From the NCBI GenBank assembly GCA_002694065.1, contig NZKZ01000123.1:4746-18792 (forward strand): a stretch of DNA of 14,047 nucleotides, written 5' to 3'. The notes below the pieces were generated by a model. The model worked only from the letters and a program-made list of their open reading frames with translations, was not told where the DNA came from and searched no databases. Positions 7,874 to 14,047 of this stretch are shown in pieces. The translations under genes were made by a program, and so were the position numbers. Origin of the DNA: Acidiferrobacter sp. GTDB taxonomy: Bacteria; Pseudomonadota; Gammaproteobacteria; Arenicellales; UBA868. How positions within the stretch are numbered: position 1 is the stretch's first letter; each line of letters opens with the position of its first letter.

Positions 7874-8755
7874 ATGCTGATCAGAATTCTTGATGTCATG
7901 ATTCCGGTGATTGCAGTCGCCGGCCTCGGCTACCTCTATAGCCTGCGCTACCGAACCGATCTTGCGGCCATCAACGCCATCAGCGTCAATGTGTTTCTGC
8001 CCGCGTTGGTATTTACCGTGATGTCCAGCCAGGATTTCGATCTTGGCAGTTATCCTGGACTGGCGATCGCGGCAACAGCTGTTTTCTTTGGCTCCGGACT
8101 CATCGCCTGGCCGGTCGCCGTCCTGCTCAAATACAACCTCCGGACCTTTGTGCCGCCAATGATGTTCAATAACTGCGGCAACCTGGGCCTGCCGCTCGCG
8201 CTTTTGGCATTCGGGGATACCGGCCTGGCGCCGGCTATCGTACTGCTCATCGTCACCAACCTGCTGTATTTCTCGTTTGGGATCTACATTGTCGACCGTC
8301 AGGTACATTGGCGAAATGTGCTGCTGTCCCCGCCTATTCTTGCCTCGGTGGCGGGGTTGATTGTCAGCCTGGGGAATGTGTCGATCCCTTTGATGATTGC
8401 TACACCGATCGCCATGCTCGGTGATGCGCTCATTCCAGTCATGCTGTTTGCGCTGGGTATCCGTCTTGTTGACGTCAACTTAAGCGACTGGAAAATTGGC
8501 CTCGTGGGCGCGGTGCTTTGTCCGCTCACGGCACTGATCGTGGCGCTCGGGATCCAGCCTATGCTTCAGCTGCCGGATGATCAGTTCCGCCAGTTGCTGC
8601 TCTACTGTGCGTTGCCTCCTGCGGTACTGGTTTATCTGGTTGCAGAGCAATACCAGCAGGAGCCTGAAAAGGTCGCGGCGATTGTCGGTTTTGGCAACAT
8701 GGCTGCGATTGTCATCATCCCGATCATGCTGCCTTTTGTTCTGCCTGCTGTGTAA
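7874..8755 (+). CDS. AEC (auxin efflux carrier) family transporter
   Basis: This membrane transporter of 293 residues with about ten helices belongs to the AEC family, whose bacterial members carry malate, malonate and other small organic anions. It has the usual start (LDVMIPVIAVAGLGYLYSLRY), a conserved NNCGNLGLPLALLAFGD in the middle of the first half, and the second half with ALGIRL and YCALPPAVLVYLVAEQY. The ATG at 7874 is preferred over a TTG at 7847 because it starts right at the first helix, as in relatives. It has no clear Shine-Dalgarno. It is divergent from the TSUP permease over 78 bases, so the two promoters must overlap. Substrate unknown. Confidence 0.9.
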   Translation: MLIRILDVMIPVIAVAGLGYLYSLRYRTDLAAINAISVNVFLPALVFTVMSSQDFDLGSYPGLAIAATAVFFGSGLIAWPVAVLLKYNLRTFVPPMMFNNCGNLGLPLALLAFGDTGLAPAIVLLIVTNLLYFSFGIYIVDRQVHWRNVLLSPPILASVAGLIVSLGNVSIPLMIATPIAMLGDALIPVMLFALGIRLVDVNLSDWKIGLVGAVLCPLTALIVALGIQPMLQLPDDQFRQLLLYCALPPAVLVYLVAEQYQQEPEKVAAIVGFGNMAAIVIIPIMLPFVLPAV

Positions 8756-8773
8756 TCACACCGAAACCAAGCG

Positions 8774-8797
8774 GTGTCGCCCCGAGACTGGCGACAC
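8774..8797 (+). terminator. Stem-loop after the AEC permease, possible terminator
   Basis: A perfect 8-base stem (GTGTCGCC at 8774-8781, GGCGACAC at 8790-8797) with an 8-base loop begins 18 bases after the permease stop. The following bases, TCGGATTTGCTC, are only weakly T-rich, so termination may be partial or Rho-assisted. The loop and downstream bases can form an alternative 5-base stem (8782-8786 with 8797-8801). Confidence 0.45.
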
Positions 8798-8894
8798 TCG
8801 GATTTGCTCAGTAGACTCCCACGCCTGATGCGGTCGCACTGATAATCTTTGCGTTCCGTTGCCCGAACCCTTGCCCCTTCGCCGAAACCAACTC

Positions 8895-9833
8895 ATGCAG
8901 GATCTTCAAAGCTCCCACTCCAAGCCTGCCGACGGCCGATTCAACGGGAAAGTCTGGGACTTTGTCGTGCTCATGCTCTTAGGAGTCTTCTGGGGTCTGT
9001 CGTTTTCACTCGCGCGCATGTCAACCGAAACGGGTTTGCATCCGCTTGCAATCAATTACTGGACCTGCCTCATCAGCACCGTCATGCTGATCCTCTACTG
9101 TCTCATCGCCAGACAGCCTTTGCCGCTCCAGAAGGACTTCATATTGCTCTATGTGGTCTGCGGCATCCTGGGGTCTGTCGTTCCGGGCACGCTTTACTTC
9201 TACGCGGCTTCACACGTTAGTGCGGGAGTGCTTTCAATCACGATTGCCACTGTCCCACTCGCCACTTTCGTCGGGGCTGCGATATTCAAGATAGAAAAAG
9301 CCTCCTTGCTAAGGGTGGTCGGGGTGCTTTTCGGCATTGGATCGATCGCCTTGCTGGTTTTGCCCGACACCAGCATGCCTGATCCTTCTGCAGCGCTATG
9401 GGTGCTGGTGATGGTGATCGCCGCGGCGTGCTACGCGATCGAAAACCTGGTGATCGCGGCCCGCATGCCGACCAATGTGAATGTCTTCGTGGTAGTAACC
9501 GGAATGCTCATTGCGGCGACCATCATGCTGACGCCGGTTCTCTGGATAACGGATACCTTCACGTGGATCTCATGGCCGTTGGACCGATCCGGCTGGGCGA
9601 TTGTCATGATGGCCGGCATAACAGCCAGCGCGTACGGCGGTTTCTATTACCTCGTCGTTCGGGCCGGGCCGGTTTTTGCCAGTCAATGCGCGTATGTCGT
9701 TACGCTCGCCGGGGTGCTATGGGGAATATTGATCTATGGGGAAGCCCACTCGACATGGGTCTGGGCGTCCCTTGTGGTCATGATCATTGCGCTTTCACTG
9801 GTAAGGCCCCGGGATAGCGCCGATGCTTCCTGA
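8895..9833 (+). CDS. EamA/DMT-superfamily transporter (second copy type)
   Basis: This 312-residue permease has two EamA domains of about five helices each after a hydrophilic N-terminal tail of about 20 residues. First-domain features are LLGVFWGLSFSLARM, the TGLHPLAINYW segment and FYAASHVSAGVLSITIATVP. The second begins near SAALWVLVMVIAAACYAIENL and ends with GPVFASQCAYVVTLAGVLWGILIYGE, the typical late motif. It is only distantly like the EamA protein at 4461, so this is not a local duplication. ATG 8895 is chosen over a TTG at 8859, whose extra 12 residues (Pro/Arg-rich) look untranslated. It stands alone after the stem-loop at 8774 and converges on the next gene with a 6-base gap. Export of amino acids or metabolites is the usual family role. 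Confidence 0.88.
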   Translation: MQDLQSSHSKPADGRFNGKVWDFVVLMLLGVFWGLSFSLARMSTETGLHPLAINYWTCLISTVMLILYCLIARQPLPLQKDFILLYVVCGILGSVVPGTLYFYAASHVSAGVLSITIATVPLATFVGAAIFKIEKASLLRVVGVLFGIGSIALLVLPDTSMPDPSAALWVLVMVIAAACYAIENLVIAARMPTNVNVFVVVTGMLIAATIMLTPVLWITDTFTWISWPLDRSGWAIVMMAGITASAYGGFYYLVVRAGPVFASQCAYVVTLAGVLWGILIYGEAHSTWVWASLVVMIIALSLVRPRDSADAS

Positions 9834-9839
9834 GGCGCT

Positions 9840-10370
9840 CTAGGCCAGCCGCAACGCCACCAGTCCCCAAAGGCCCAACACCACCACTGCCAAGTAAAGG
9901 ATGACTCCGACCGTCACGGCACGAGCCCGCCGCCAACGCCGGCGCGCCTGAACCTTCCGTAAACGGAAACCCTCCATCGGTGCAACGAGCGGAATAAAGC
10001 CCTCGTCGTGCGGCACTGATTCATCGGCCGCTGACCCGATTCGGATATAAACGCCGTCCGACAACTGGTAACACACATCAAACTCGGCCAGAACAGCGCG
10101 CAGCAAAGATTCCGGGAGATCAGGCACCGCCGCCTTCAATCGATGTGACAACTGCTTGCGATAAACCGACCAGTTCGGATGGACGCTTTCGTACAGTCGG
10201 TCAGGCGCTTCCTCCAGCGCATGCTCCATCCAATGAACTGCTGCCTTGACCTGGGATTCGCTGCGGTCGTTTCGCCGGCCGAACAGAACCGCAACGGCGA
10301 TCACACCGACGCCAATCCATAAACCGTACTCAATCAGGGCAGCAGTCACGCCAGCCAGAGTATTGTTCAT
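9840..10370 (-). CDS. Unrecognised membrane protein with two terminal helices
   Basis: I do not recognise this 176-residue protein. It has an N-terminal hydrophobic helix (about 12-30), a soluble middle of about 115 residues and a C-terminal helix (about 151-173). A very basic stretch (RKVQARRRWRRARA, about 137-150) precedes the second helix. By the positive-inside rule this basic stretch should face the cytoplasm, as should the FGRRNDR segment after helix one, placing the middle domain in the cytosol as a hairpin-anchored protein. The middle holds a helical, acidic region (WMEHALEEAPDRLYES) and a possible small alpha/beta part. It lies 78 bases after the aldolase-like gene, but a good terminator separates them, so it probably has its own promoter. 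Coding character matches its neighbours. Confidence 0.75.
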   Translation of the reverse strand: MNNTLAGVTAALIEYGLWIGVGVIAVAVLFGRRNDRSESQVKAAVHWMEHALEEAPDRLYESVHPNWSVYRKQLSHRLKAAVPDLPESLLRAVLAEFDVCYQLSDGVYIRIGSAADESVPHDEGFIPLVAPMEGFRLRKVQARRRWRRARAVTVGVILYLAVVVLGLWGLVALRLA

Positions 10371-10410
10371 CTACAAAGGATCCGTTGTGATGTCACACAG
10401 ACTCCCCGCC

Positions 10411-10449
10411 AAAACCAAAACGCCGGCGCCGCTCTGGGCGGAATCCGGC
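10411..10449 (-). terminator. Intrinsic terminator of the aldolase-like gene
   Basis: On the minus strand the hairpin starts at the last base of the TAG stop. The outer stem is GCCGG/CCGGC (10445-10449 with 10422-10426). The inner stem is CCGC/GCGG (10438-10441 with 10429-10432) with a 5-base loop and a small internal bulge. It is followed by GTTTTGGTTTT (10411-10421). A GC-rich stem directly followed by a T-rich tract is the classic Rho-independent form. Confidence 0.72.
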
Positions 10450-11210
10450 TAGTCCCGAAAGTCGGGTTCTTCGCGATCCAGGATGGCGAGAATCTCGCTT
10501 AGATGCCGATCCCCCTGCGACGGATAAGCATCAAGCTGGCGGGCTGTTTTCTCGGCAACCTCATCCGATAGCACACGCAGCGGCTGACCAGTCTGCAGGG
10601 CCTGGATGTAATTGCGGGCGGCCCTTTCGAAGTAGAACAGCCTGTTGAACGTATCGGCAACGGTCTCCCCGATAACCATCACCCCGTGGTTACCCATGAT
10701 CATGGTCTTATGATCCGGGTTGGCCAGCAATTCCGCGCAACGCTCGCCCTCATCAGTGAGAGCCAAGCCACCGTAACTCTCATCAATCACGTAGCGATTA
10801 AAAAAGATCGCTGAGTTCTGATCAATGGGAGGCAATCTGCTGTCGGCAAGACTTGCCAGCACCGTCCCATACTCTGGGTGTGCGTGCATCACACACCGCG
10901 CATGCCTGCAATAACGATGCATGGAACCGTGCAGCCCCCAAGCCGTTGGATCCGGTGCCCCCGGTTTATCCATCGTCGAAGCATCATTGGCATCGATCAG
11001 CAACAGGTCGCTCGCACGGATACGCGAGAAATGCATCTGATTGGGATTCATCAGAAACTGTGTGCCATCCTCATTGACTGCAAGCGAGAAGTGATTCGCA
11101 ACCGCTTCGTGCAGATCCATTCTCGCGGCCCAGCGAAACGCAGCAGCAAGCTCGATCCGTTCCTGCTGGAAGGTCGGCTCCTGCTTAATTGCTTGCACCT
11201 GGTTTGCCAT
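10449..11210 (-). CDS. Class II aldolase/adducin family protein
   Basis: The 253-residue cytosolic protein has the fold of L-fuculose-phosphate aldolase and adducin heads. Zinc ligands are seen as His109 and His111 in MHAHPEYG and His175 in GNHGVMVIG. The N-terminal part shows ANHFSLAV (38-45), normally the nucleotide-like phosphate loop region. The acidic residue found in true fuculose- or ribulose-phosphate enzymes before the GxMH segment is not evident here: the segment reads TAWGLHGSMHRY. This puts the protein with the large adducin-like branch of unknown reaction rather than with proven sugar-phosphate aldolases. The ATG follows an excellent Shine-Dalgarno, unusual in this window, so high expression is likely. 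It is 36 bases downstream of the small CxxC protein and probably shares its transcript, ending at the terminator. Confidence 0.92.
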   Translation of the reverse strand: MANQVQAIKQEPTFQQERIELAAAFRWAARMDLHEAVANHFSLAVNEDGTQFLMNPNQMHFSRIRASDLLLIDANDASTMDKPGAPDPTAWGLHGSMHRYCRHARCVMHAHPEYGTVLASLADSRLPPIDQNSAIFFNRYVIDESYGGLALTDEGERCAELLANPDHKTMIMGNHGVMVIGETVADTFNRLFYFERAARNYIQALQTGQPLRVLSDEVAEKTARQLDAYPSQGDRHLSEILAILDREEPDFRD

Positions 11211-11214
11211 GGCT

Positions 11215-11222
11215 TCCTCCTT
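11215..11222 (-). promoter_or_regulatory. Strong ribosome binding site of the aldolase-like gene
   Basis: Read on the minus strand the bases are AAGGAGGA, a near-perfect match to the anti-Shine-Dalgarno, ending 4 bases before the ATG at 11210. It fixes the start of the aldolase-like gene and contrasts with the weak or absent sites of most other genes here. Confidence 0.85.
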
Positions 11223-11246
11223 ATCGGCCCGCTCTCACAACAATGC

Positions 11247-11468
11247 TTATGACTCGGGACGCTGCCAGCCCTGACCGCTGCCACAGCGAAGACAACGCTG
11301 ATTCATAAATACCTCCTCCCAGTCTGCATCAGCCACCATATAGTCGAGAATGACCCGAAGGGCCTTGGAGGTGCTGCGAAAACCGTAAGTCTCCTTGGCG
11401 TATTCCAGCATCTCAACCGTATCCTGATGCAACTCCACCTCCATGGTGGTCTTTTTCCCCATCGCCAT
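11247..11468 (-). CDS. Small ribbon-helix-helix-like protein with CxxC tail
   Basis: The 73-residue protein looks like a small DNA-binding protein. A predicted strand (KTTMEVEL) is followed by helix one (QDTVEMLEYAKETYG), a turn (FRSTS) and helix two (KALRVILDYMV), the order and spacing of a MetJ/Arc ribbon-helix-helix unit. The tail (ADADWEEVFMNQRCLRCGSGQGW) adds a CxxC that could bind a metal or respond to redox. I do not recognise a named family. The ATG at 11468 has AGGGG 9 bases upstream; a second ATG is at 11462 and a GTG at 11534 would add 22 residues. It sits 36 bases before the aldolase-like gene on the same strand. It may be an autoregulator of this pair, or the function may be unrelated to DNA. 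Confidence 0.7.
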   Translation of the reverse strand: MAMGKKTTMEVELHQDTVEMLEYAKETYGFRSTSKALRVILDYMVADADWEEVFMNQRCLRCGSGQGWQRPES

Positions 11469-11563
11469 CGTGTGCTGCCCCTGATTAAACTGTTTGACCC
11501 TCTCATGGTAGCACTCCTCTGATAGCGAATTCACCCCTTAGGAGAAGTCTCAGGGCCCTAAGT

Positions 11564-11592
11564 TTGATCATCCCTTTCGCTTGCGTCATGAT
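11564..11592 (+). promoter_or_regulatory. Candidate sigma70 promoter for the acyl-CoA operon
   Basis: TTGATC (11564-11569) and CATGAT (11587-11592) are separated by 17 bases, each matching the consensus at four of six positions. Transcription would begin near 11600, just before the ATG at 11614, which argues against the TTG at 11581 as start. A short inverted repeat (CTTAGG 11537-11542, CCTAAG 11557-11562) lies immediately upstream. Weak, pattern-based call. Confidence 0.3.
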
Positions 11593-11613
11593 TGGCGCCC
11601 TTTGTTGCGAAGA

Positions 11614-12414
11614 ATGGAGATTAGATTGGAACTTTCTCACGTGGATTATCAGTGCGACGGATCGGTTGCGGTCGTCTGTCTCAATCACCCTGAATCGGGT
11701 AATACACTCTCTCGGCAAATGGCGCTGGATCTCTTCGCGGCGGCAAAGCAGGCCCAGGAGGATGATGAAATCCGTGCCGTGGTGTTTAGCGCCCACGGCC
11801 CGATGTTCAGTTTCGGCGGGGATCTCAAGGAATTCAAAGCCTTCGGCAATGATCCCGAAAAACTCGTTACCATCGCCGACGAATGGCATAAGGCTCAGCA
11901 CATGCTGCTGACCATGCCTAAGCCTGTCGTGGTCGGCGTTAACGGCATGGCCGCCGGCGGCGGCGTACCGATGACCCTGGTGGGCGATATTGTGCTGGTC
12001 GATGAAACCGCACGTTATCGCCTGGCCTATACCGCCGCGGGGCTCAGTCCCGATGGCGGTTCGACCTGGCTGCTGCCGCGACTGATTGGGCTTCGTCGTA
12101 CCCAGGAACTGATTTTTGAAAATCGTGAACTTTCTGCGGCAGAAGCAGTCGAGTGGGGACTCGCAACGCGGACCGTGCCCGAGGGGTCGGCGCTGGAGTC
12201 TGCCATCGCCCTGGCAACCAAGTTTGCCAAAGGGCCCACGCAGGCCTTTGCCTCCTCGAGGCGGATGCTGCACGCCAGCTTCAACAACGACTTCTTTACC
12301 CAGACCGATATAGAAACCCGGGAGATTGGCGCCAACATGACGGGCGCAGATGGGCAGGAAGGGCTTGAGGCCTTTATCAGCAAGCGGCCGCCGGCATTTA
12401 CGGGTCGGCAATGA
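11614..12414 (+). CDS. Enoyl-CoA hydratase/isomerase family protein, PaaG-like
   Basis: This crotonase-fold enzyme of 266 residues acts on an acyl-CoA. The oxyanion hole is formed by the FSFGGDL (65-71) and AAGGGV (113-118) backbone. The two catalytic Glu residues of true enoyl-CoA hydratases are absent, with Pro119 and Tyr139 in their places. Asp147 in GLSPDGGSTWLLPRLIG is the acid seen in PaaG and Delta3,Delta2-enoyl-CoA isomerases. An isomerase (double-bond shift) is therefore more likely than a hydratase. A dienoyl-CoA reductase follows 13 bases downstream, which supports a role in unsaturated fatty acid oxidation. The ATG at 11614 gives the usual family length. An upstream TTG (11581) would add an unconserved tail. 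The remaining uncertainty is phenylacetate-type versus fatty-acyl substrate; no other paa gene is in the window. Confidence 0.88.
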   Translation: MEIRLELSHVDYQCDGSVAVVCLNHPESGNTLSRQMALDLFAAAKQAQEDDEIRAVVFSAHGPMFSFGGDLKEFKAFGNDPEKLVTIADEWHKAQHMLLTMPKPVVVGVNGMAAGGGVPMTLVGDIVLVDETARYRLAYTAAGLSPDGGSTWLLPRLIGLRRTQELIFENRELSAAEAVEWGLATRTVPEGSALESAIALATKFAKGPTQAFASSRRMLHASFNNDFFTQTDIETREIGANMTGADGQEGLEAFISKRPPAFTGRQ

Positions 12415-12427
12415 GTCACGCAAGACG

Positions 12428-13231
12428 GTGAACGGCTTCTGGGACTTTTCTGACCGCAAGGTGCTGGTGATGGGCGGCACCAGTGGCATTAATCTCGGGA
12501 TCGCACAGGGCTTTGCCGAAGCGGGCGCAACACTTGGCGTGGTGAGCCGTTCTCAGGAGAAGGTTGACGACGCGGTCAGCTCCCTCTCCTCGCAGACAGA
12601 AGCCATCGGTTTCAGTGCGGACGTACGTGACTACGAGGCTGTTGCTGACTGCAGTCGTGAATTCTATGAACGCTTTGGTCCTATCGACGTGCTTATCTCC
12701 GGCGCGGCGGGAAACTTTCCTGCCCCGGCAACAGGCATGTCGCCCAACGGCTTCAAGGCGGTGATGGATATCGATCTGCTGGGTACTTTTCACGTGCTGC
12801 GAAGTGCACATGATTTTCTCGCAAAACCCGGCAGTACCGTTATCAATATCTCAGCGCCCCAGGCATTTCAGCCGATGGAGCTGCAGGCTCATGTCTGCGC
12901 GGCCAAGGCCGGTGTCGACATGCTGACCCGGGTGCTGGCGATGGAATGGGGATGCGAAGGGGTACGGGTCAACTCCATCGTACCGGGACCCATTGCCGAT
13001 ACCGAGGGAATGGCCCGCCTGGCTCCCACTCCTGATATGCAAAAAGCGGTGACGGCATCGGTGCCGCTGGGTCGTCAGGGGACCAAAGAAGATATCGCGT
13101 CGGCCGCAATGTTTCTGGCATCGCCTGCCGCCGCTTACATCACGGGCGTTATTCTTCCGGTAGACGGAGGCTGGTCCTTGAGTGGCGTAGCGTCGCTAAG
13201 TGATGCATTGAAATCCGCGGTCTCGTCATGA
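12428..13231 (+). CDS. 2,4-dienoyl-CoA reductase-like SDR oxidoreductase (DECR2 type)
   Basis: This short-chain dehydrogenase/reductase of 267 residues probably reduces 2,4-dienoyl-CoA to 3-enoyl-CoA with NADPH. The cofactor loop GGTSGINLG is at 16-24. Arg41 after GVVS favours NADP(H). GAAGNF (92-97) replaces the usual NNAG. The normal YxxxK is absent: Lys160 is present but the Tyr position is Val156. The stretches FKAVMDIDLLGTF, QAHVCAAKAGVDMLTR and VPGPIADTEGMARL closely follow the peroxisomal-type dienoyl-CoA reductases as I know them, which also lack that Tyr. The start is the GTG at 12428, since the in-frame ORF upstream overlaps the previous gene and lacks a family match. Its stop overlaps the methyltransferase ATG. 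The gene belongs with the isomerase upstream. Confidence 0.87.
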   Translation: MNGFWDFSDRKVLVMGGTSGINLGIAQGFAEAGATLGVVSRSQEKVDDAVSSLSSQTEAIGFSADVRDYEAVADCSREFYERFGPIDVLISGAAGNFPAPATGMSPNGFKAVMDIDLLGTFHVLRSAHDFLAKPGSTVINISAPQAFQPMELQAHVCAAKAGVDMLTRVLAMEWGCEGVRVNSIVPGPIADTEGMARLAPTPDMQKAVTASVPLGRQGTKEDIASAAMFLASPAAAYITGVILPVDGGWSLSGVASLSDALKSAVSS

Positions 13232-13884
13232 CCGATTCCTCAAGAACGCAGCCACAGGCATCCCGCCTGGATCCCCGTCTGGCGCGAAATTATTCTGAAA
13301 AGAACAGCGACGAGATACGTCTGACCTATCGCAATTGGGCAGACACCTACGATCGTGAACTTCTGGATGAGTTTGGATATCAGGCCCCCCATGCTGCGGT
13401 CGATGCACTCGAAAGACTGCTGCCATCGCGAGACAGTGTCATTCTCGATATGGGTTGCGGCACAGGTCTTGTGGGAGAACTGCTGCACAACCTTGGGTAT
13501 CACCATATCGACGGCCTCGACCTGTCTCCGGAAATGCTCGAAAAAGCGAAAGCCCGCAGGGTCTATCAGACTCTCGGGGAAGCAGACCTCACGGCCTCCG
13601 TTACGCTCGACCCCGTCTACGATGCCGTGATCTGTGTCGGGGTGTTTTCACACCATCGCAGCCAACCCTTTGATCTGGTCAAACTCTTTGCAGGGCTGAA
13701 ACCCGGCGCGGCGTTGGTCGCCACCGTCAACGGCAAAGGCTGGCGCGACATCGGCTGGGAAACCCTTCTTGAGCAAAGCAGGCGCGAGCACGGATTTAAC
13801 GTGGAGAACATCTCCGATATTCCCTACCTCACCCAGCAGGATATTCCAGGCAAACTCCTGGTGATCCGGCCGAGCCCTTCGTAA
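13228..13884 (+). CDS. Class I SAM-dependent methyltransferase, METTL27-like
   Basis: This 218-residue methyltransferase has a seven-strand Rossmann core. The SAM-binding motif I is ILDMGCGTGLVG (72-83), the acidic end of strand two is GLDLS (96-100), and the motif IV region is YDAVICVGVFSHH (131-143). The preceding WADTYDRELLDEFGYQAP (37-54) is the N-terminal signature of the WBSCR27/METTL27 group, whose substrates are unknown. The ATG overlaps the reductase stop as ATGA, so translation is coupled. Association with the two acyl-CoA enzymes suggests a small-molecule target, but the methyl acceptor cannot be read from the sequence. It ends 163 bases before the window edge. Confidence 0.9.
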   Translation: MTDSSRTQPQASRLDPRLARNYSEKNSDEIRLTYRNWADTYDRELLDEFGYQAPHAAVDALERLLPSRDSVILDMGCGTGLVGELLHNLGYHHIDGLDLSPEMLEKAKARRVYQTLGEADLTASVTLDPVYDAVICVGVFSHHRSQPFDLVKLFAGLKPGAALVATVNGKGWRDIGWETLLEQSRREHGFNVENISDIPYLTQQDIPGKLLVIRPSPS

Positions 13885-13968
13885 ACGACCCTGGCAGTTG
13901 ATTACCGAGCGACTTACCTCTTTTTGGTCAACGGTCGTTTGGATGATACTCACAGCCCGGCAACTGCC
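13883..13968 (+). repeat. Two interleaved 8-base inverted repeats
   Basis: AAACGACC (13883-13890) pairs with GGTCGTTT (13933-13940), and GGCAGTTG (13893-13900) pairs with CAACTGCC (13961-13968). The arms alternate a-b-a'-b', the topology of an H-type pseudoknot if transcribed. A short competing hairpin CGGC-AACT-GCCG lies at 13958-13969, and a T-run (TCTTTTT) at 13919-13925. The repeat starts in the methyltransferase stop codon. The rest of the gap to 14047 has no convincing gene. A TTG-initiated reading frame open from 14014 to the edge is too short to call. Confidence 0.45.
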
Positions 13969-14047
13969 GTATGATCCGGCGATTCCTGTCCTGAACTTTT
14001 TCCTCCGACCCCATTGACCCCCTCTTCTGCTAACCGTCGTGTCGGTA

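Noticed and set aside
7805..8308. 167-codon minus-strand frame opposite the AEC permease
   Set aside because: Its polar, His/Asp/Gln-rich composition is the typical complement of a hydrophobic membrane protein gene.
9816..9839. AGCGCC/GGCGCT 6-base stem spanning the stop of the second EamA gene
   Set aside because: There is a 12-base loop and no T tract on either strand; at most a weak shared terminator of the convergent pair.
11503..12489. 328-codon open frame on the minus strand across the isomerase gene
   Set aside because: It is antisense to a clear crotonase-family gene, rich in Arg, Gly and His without domain character, and runs into the divergent promoter region.
14014..14047. TTG-started open frame running off the right edge
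   Set aside because: Only 11 codons and no Shine-Dalgarno are visible, so the next gene cannot be supported.

Overview
The window looks like chromosomal DNA of a Gram-negative proteobacterium, most likely an aquatic Gammaproteobacterium. The basis is gene content: glutathione-dependent formaldehyde oxidation, a PQQ-type periplasmic sugar dehydrogenase with a Sec signal, Fpr-type flavoreductase, and TSUP and AEC transporters. There is no rRNA or ribosomal protein gene, so taxonomy stays tentative. Coding density is high, gaps are short, and no tRNA, IS element, CRISPR array or phage gene is visible. No stretch of more than about 160 bases lacks a gene.

Layout. (1) 1-2349, minus strand: a PQQ-dependent aldose dehydrogenase followed by a mandelate racemase/muconate lactonizing (MR/MLE) family enzyme that runs off the left edge. 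These could act one after the other on sugars and acid sugars. (2) 2387-5336, plus strand: a promoter with a perfect -10 box and an inverted repeat, then frmA (S-(hydroxymethyl)glutathione dehydrogenase), fghA (S-formylglutathione hydrolase) and an EamA/DMT exporter. The first two form a complete formaldehyde-to-formate pathway. (3) 5376-9833: single genes in alternating orientation: a type II haloacid dehalogenase-like hydrolase, a ferredoxin/flavodoxin-NADP reductase, a TSUP permease, an AEC permease and a second EamA permease. (4) 9840-11468, minus strand: a small ribbon-helix-helix-like protein with a CxxC tail, a class II aldolase/adducin family protein with a strong ribosome binding site and a good intrinsic terminator, then an unrecognised two-helix membrane protein. 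(5) 11564-13884, plus strand: a PaaG-like enoyl-CoA isomerase/hydratase, a DECR2-like 2,4-dienoyl-CoA reductase and a class I methyltransferase, packed with a 13-base gap and a 4-base overlap. The first two look like the auxiliary enzymes for beta-oxidation of unsaturated acyl-CoAs. (6) 13885-14047: a gap holding two interleaved 8-base inverted repeats.

No clearly novel multi-gene system is visible. The best leads are the isomerase/dienoyl-CoA reductase/methyltransferase operon, the small CxxC protein paired with the aldolase-like protein, the MR/MLE enzyme with substituted active-site acids, the dyad in the frmA promoter and the interleaved repeats at the right end.
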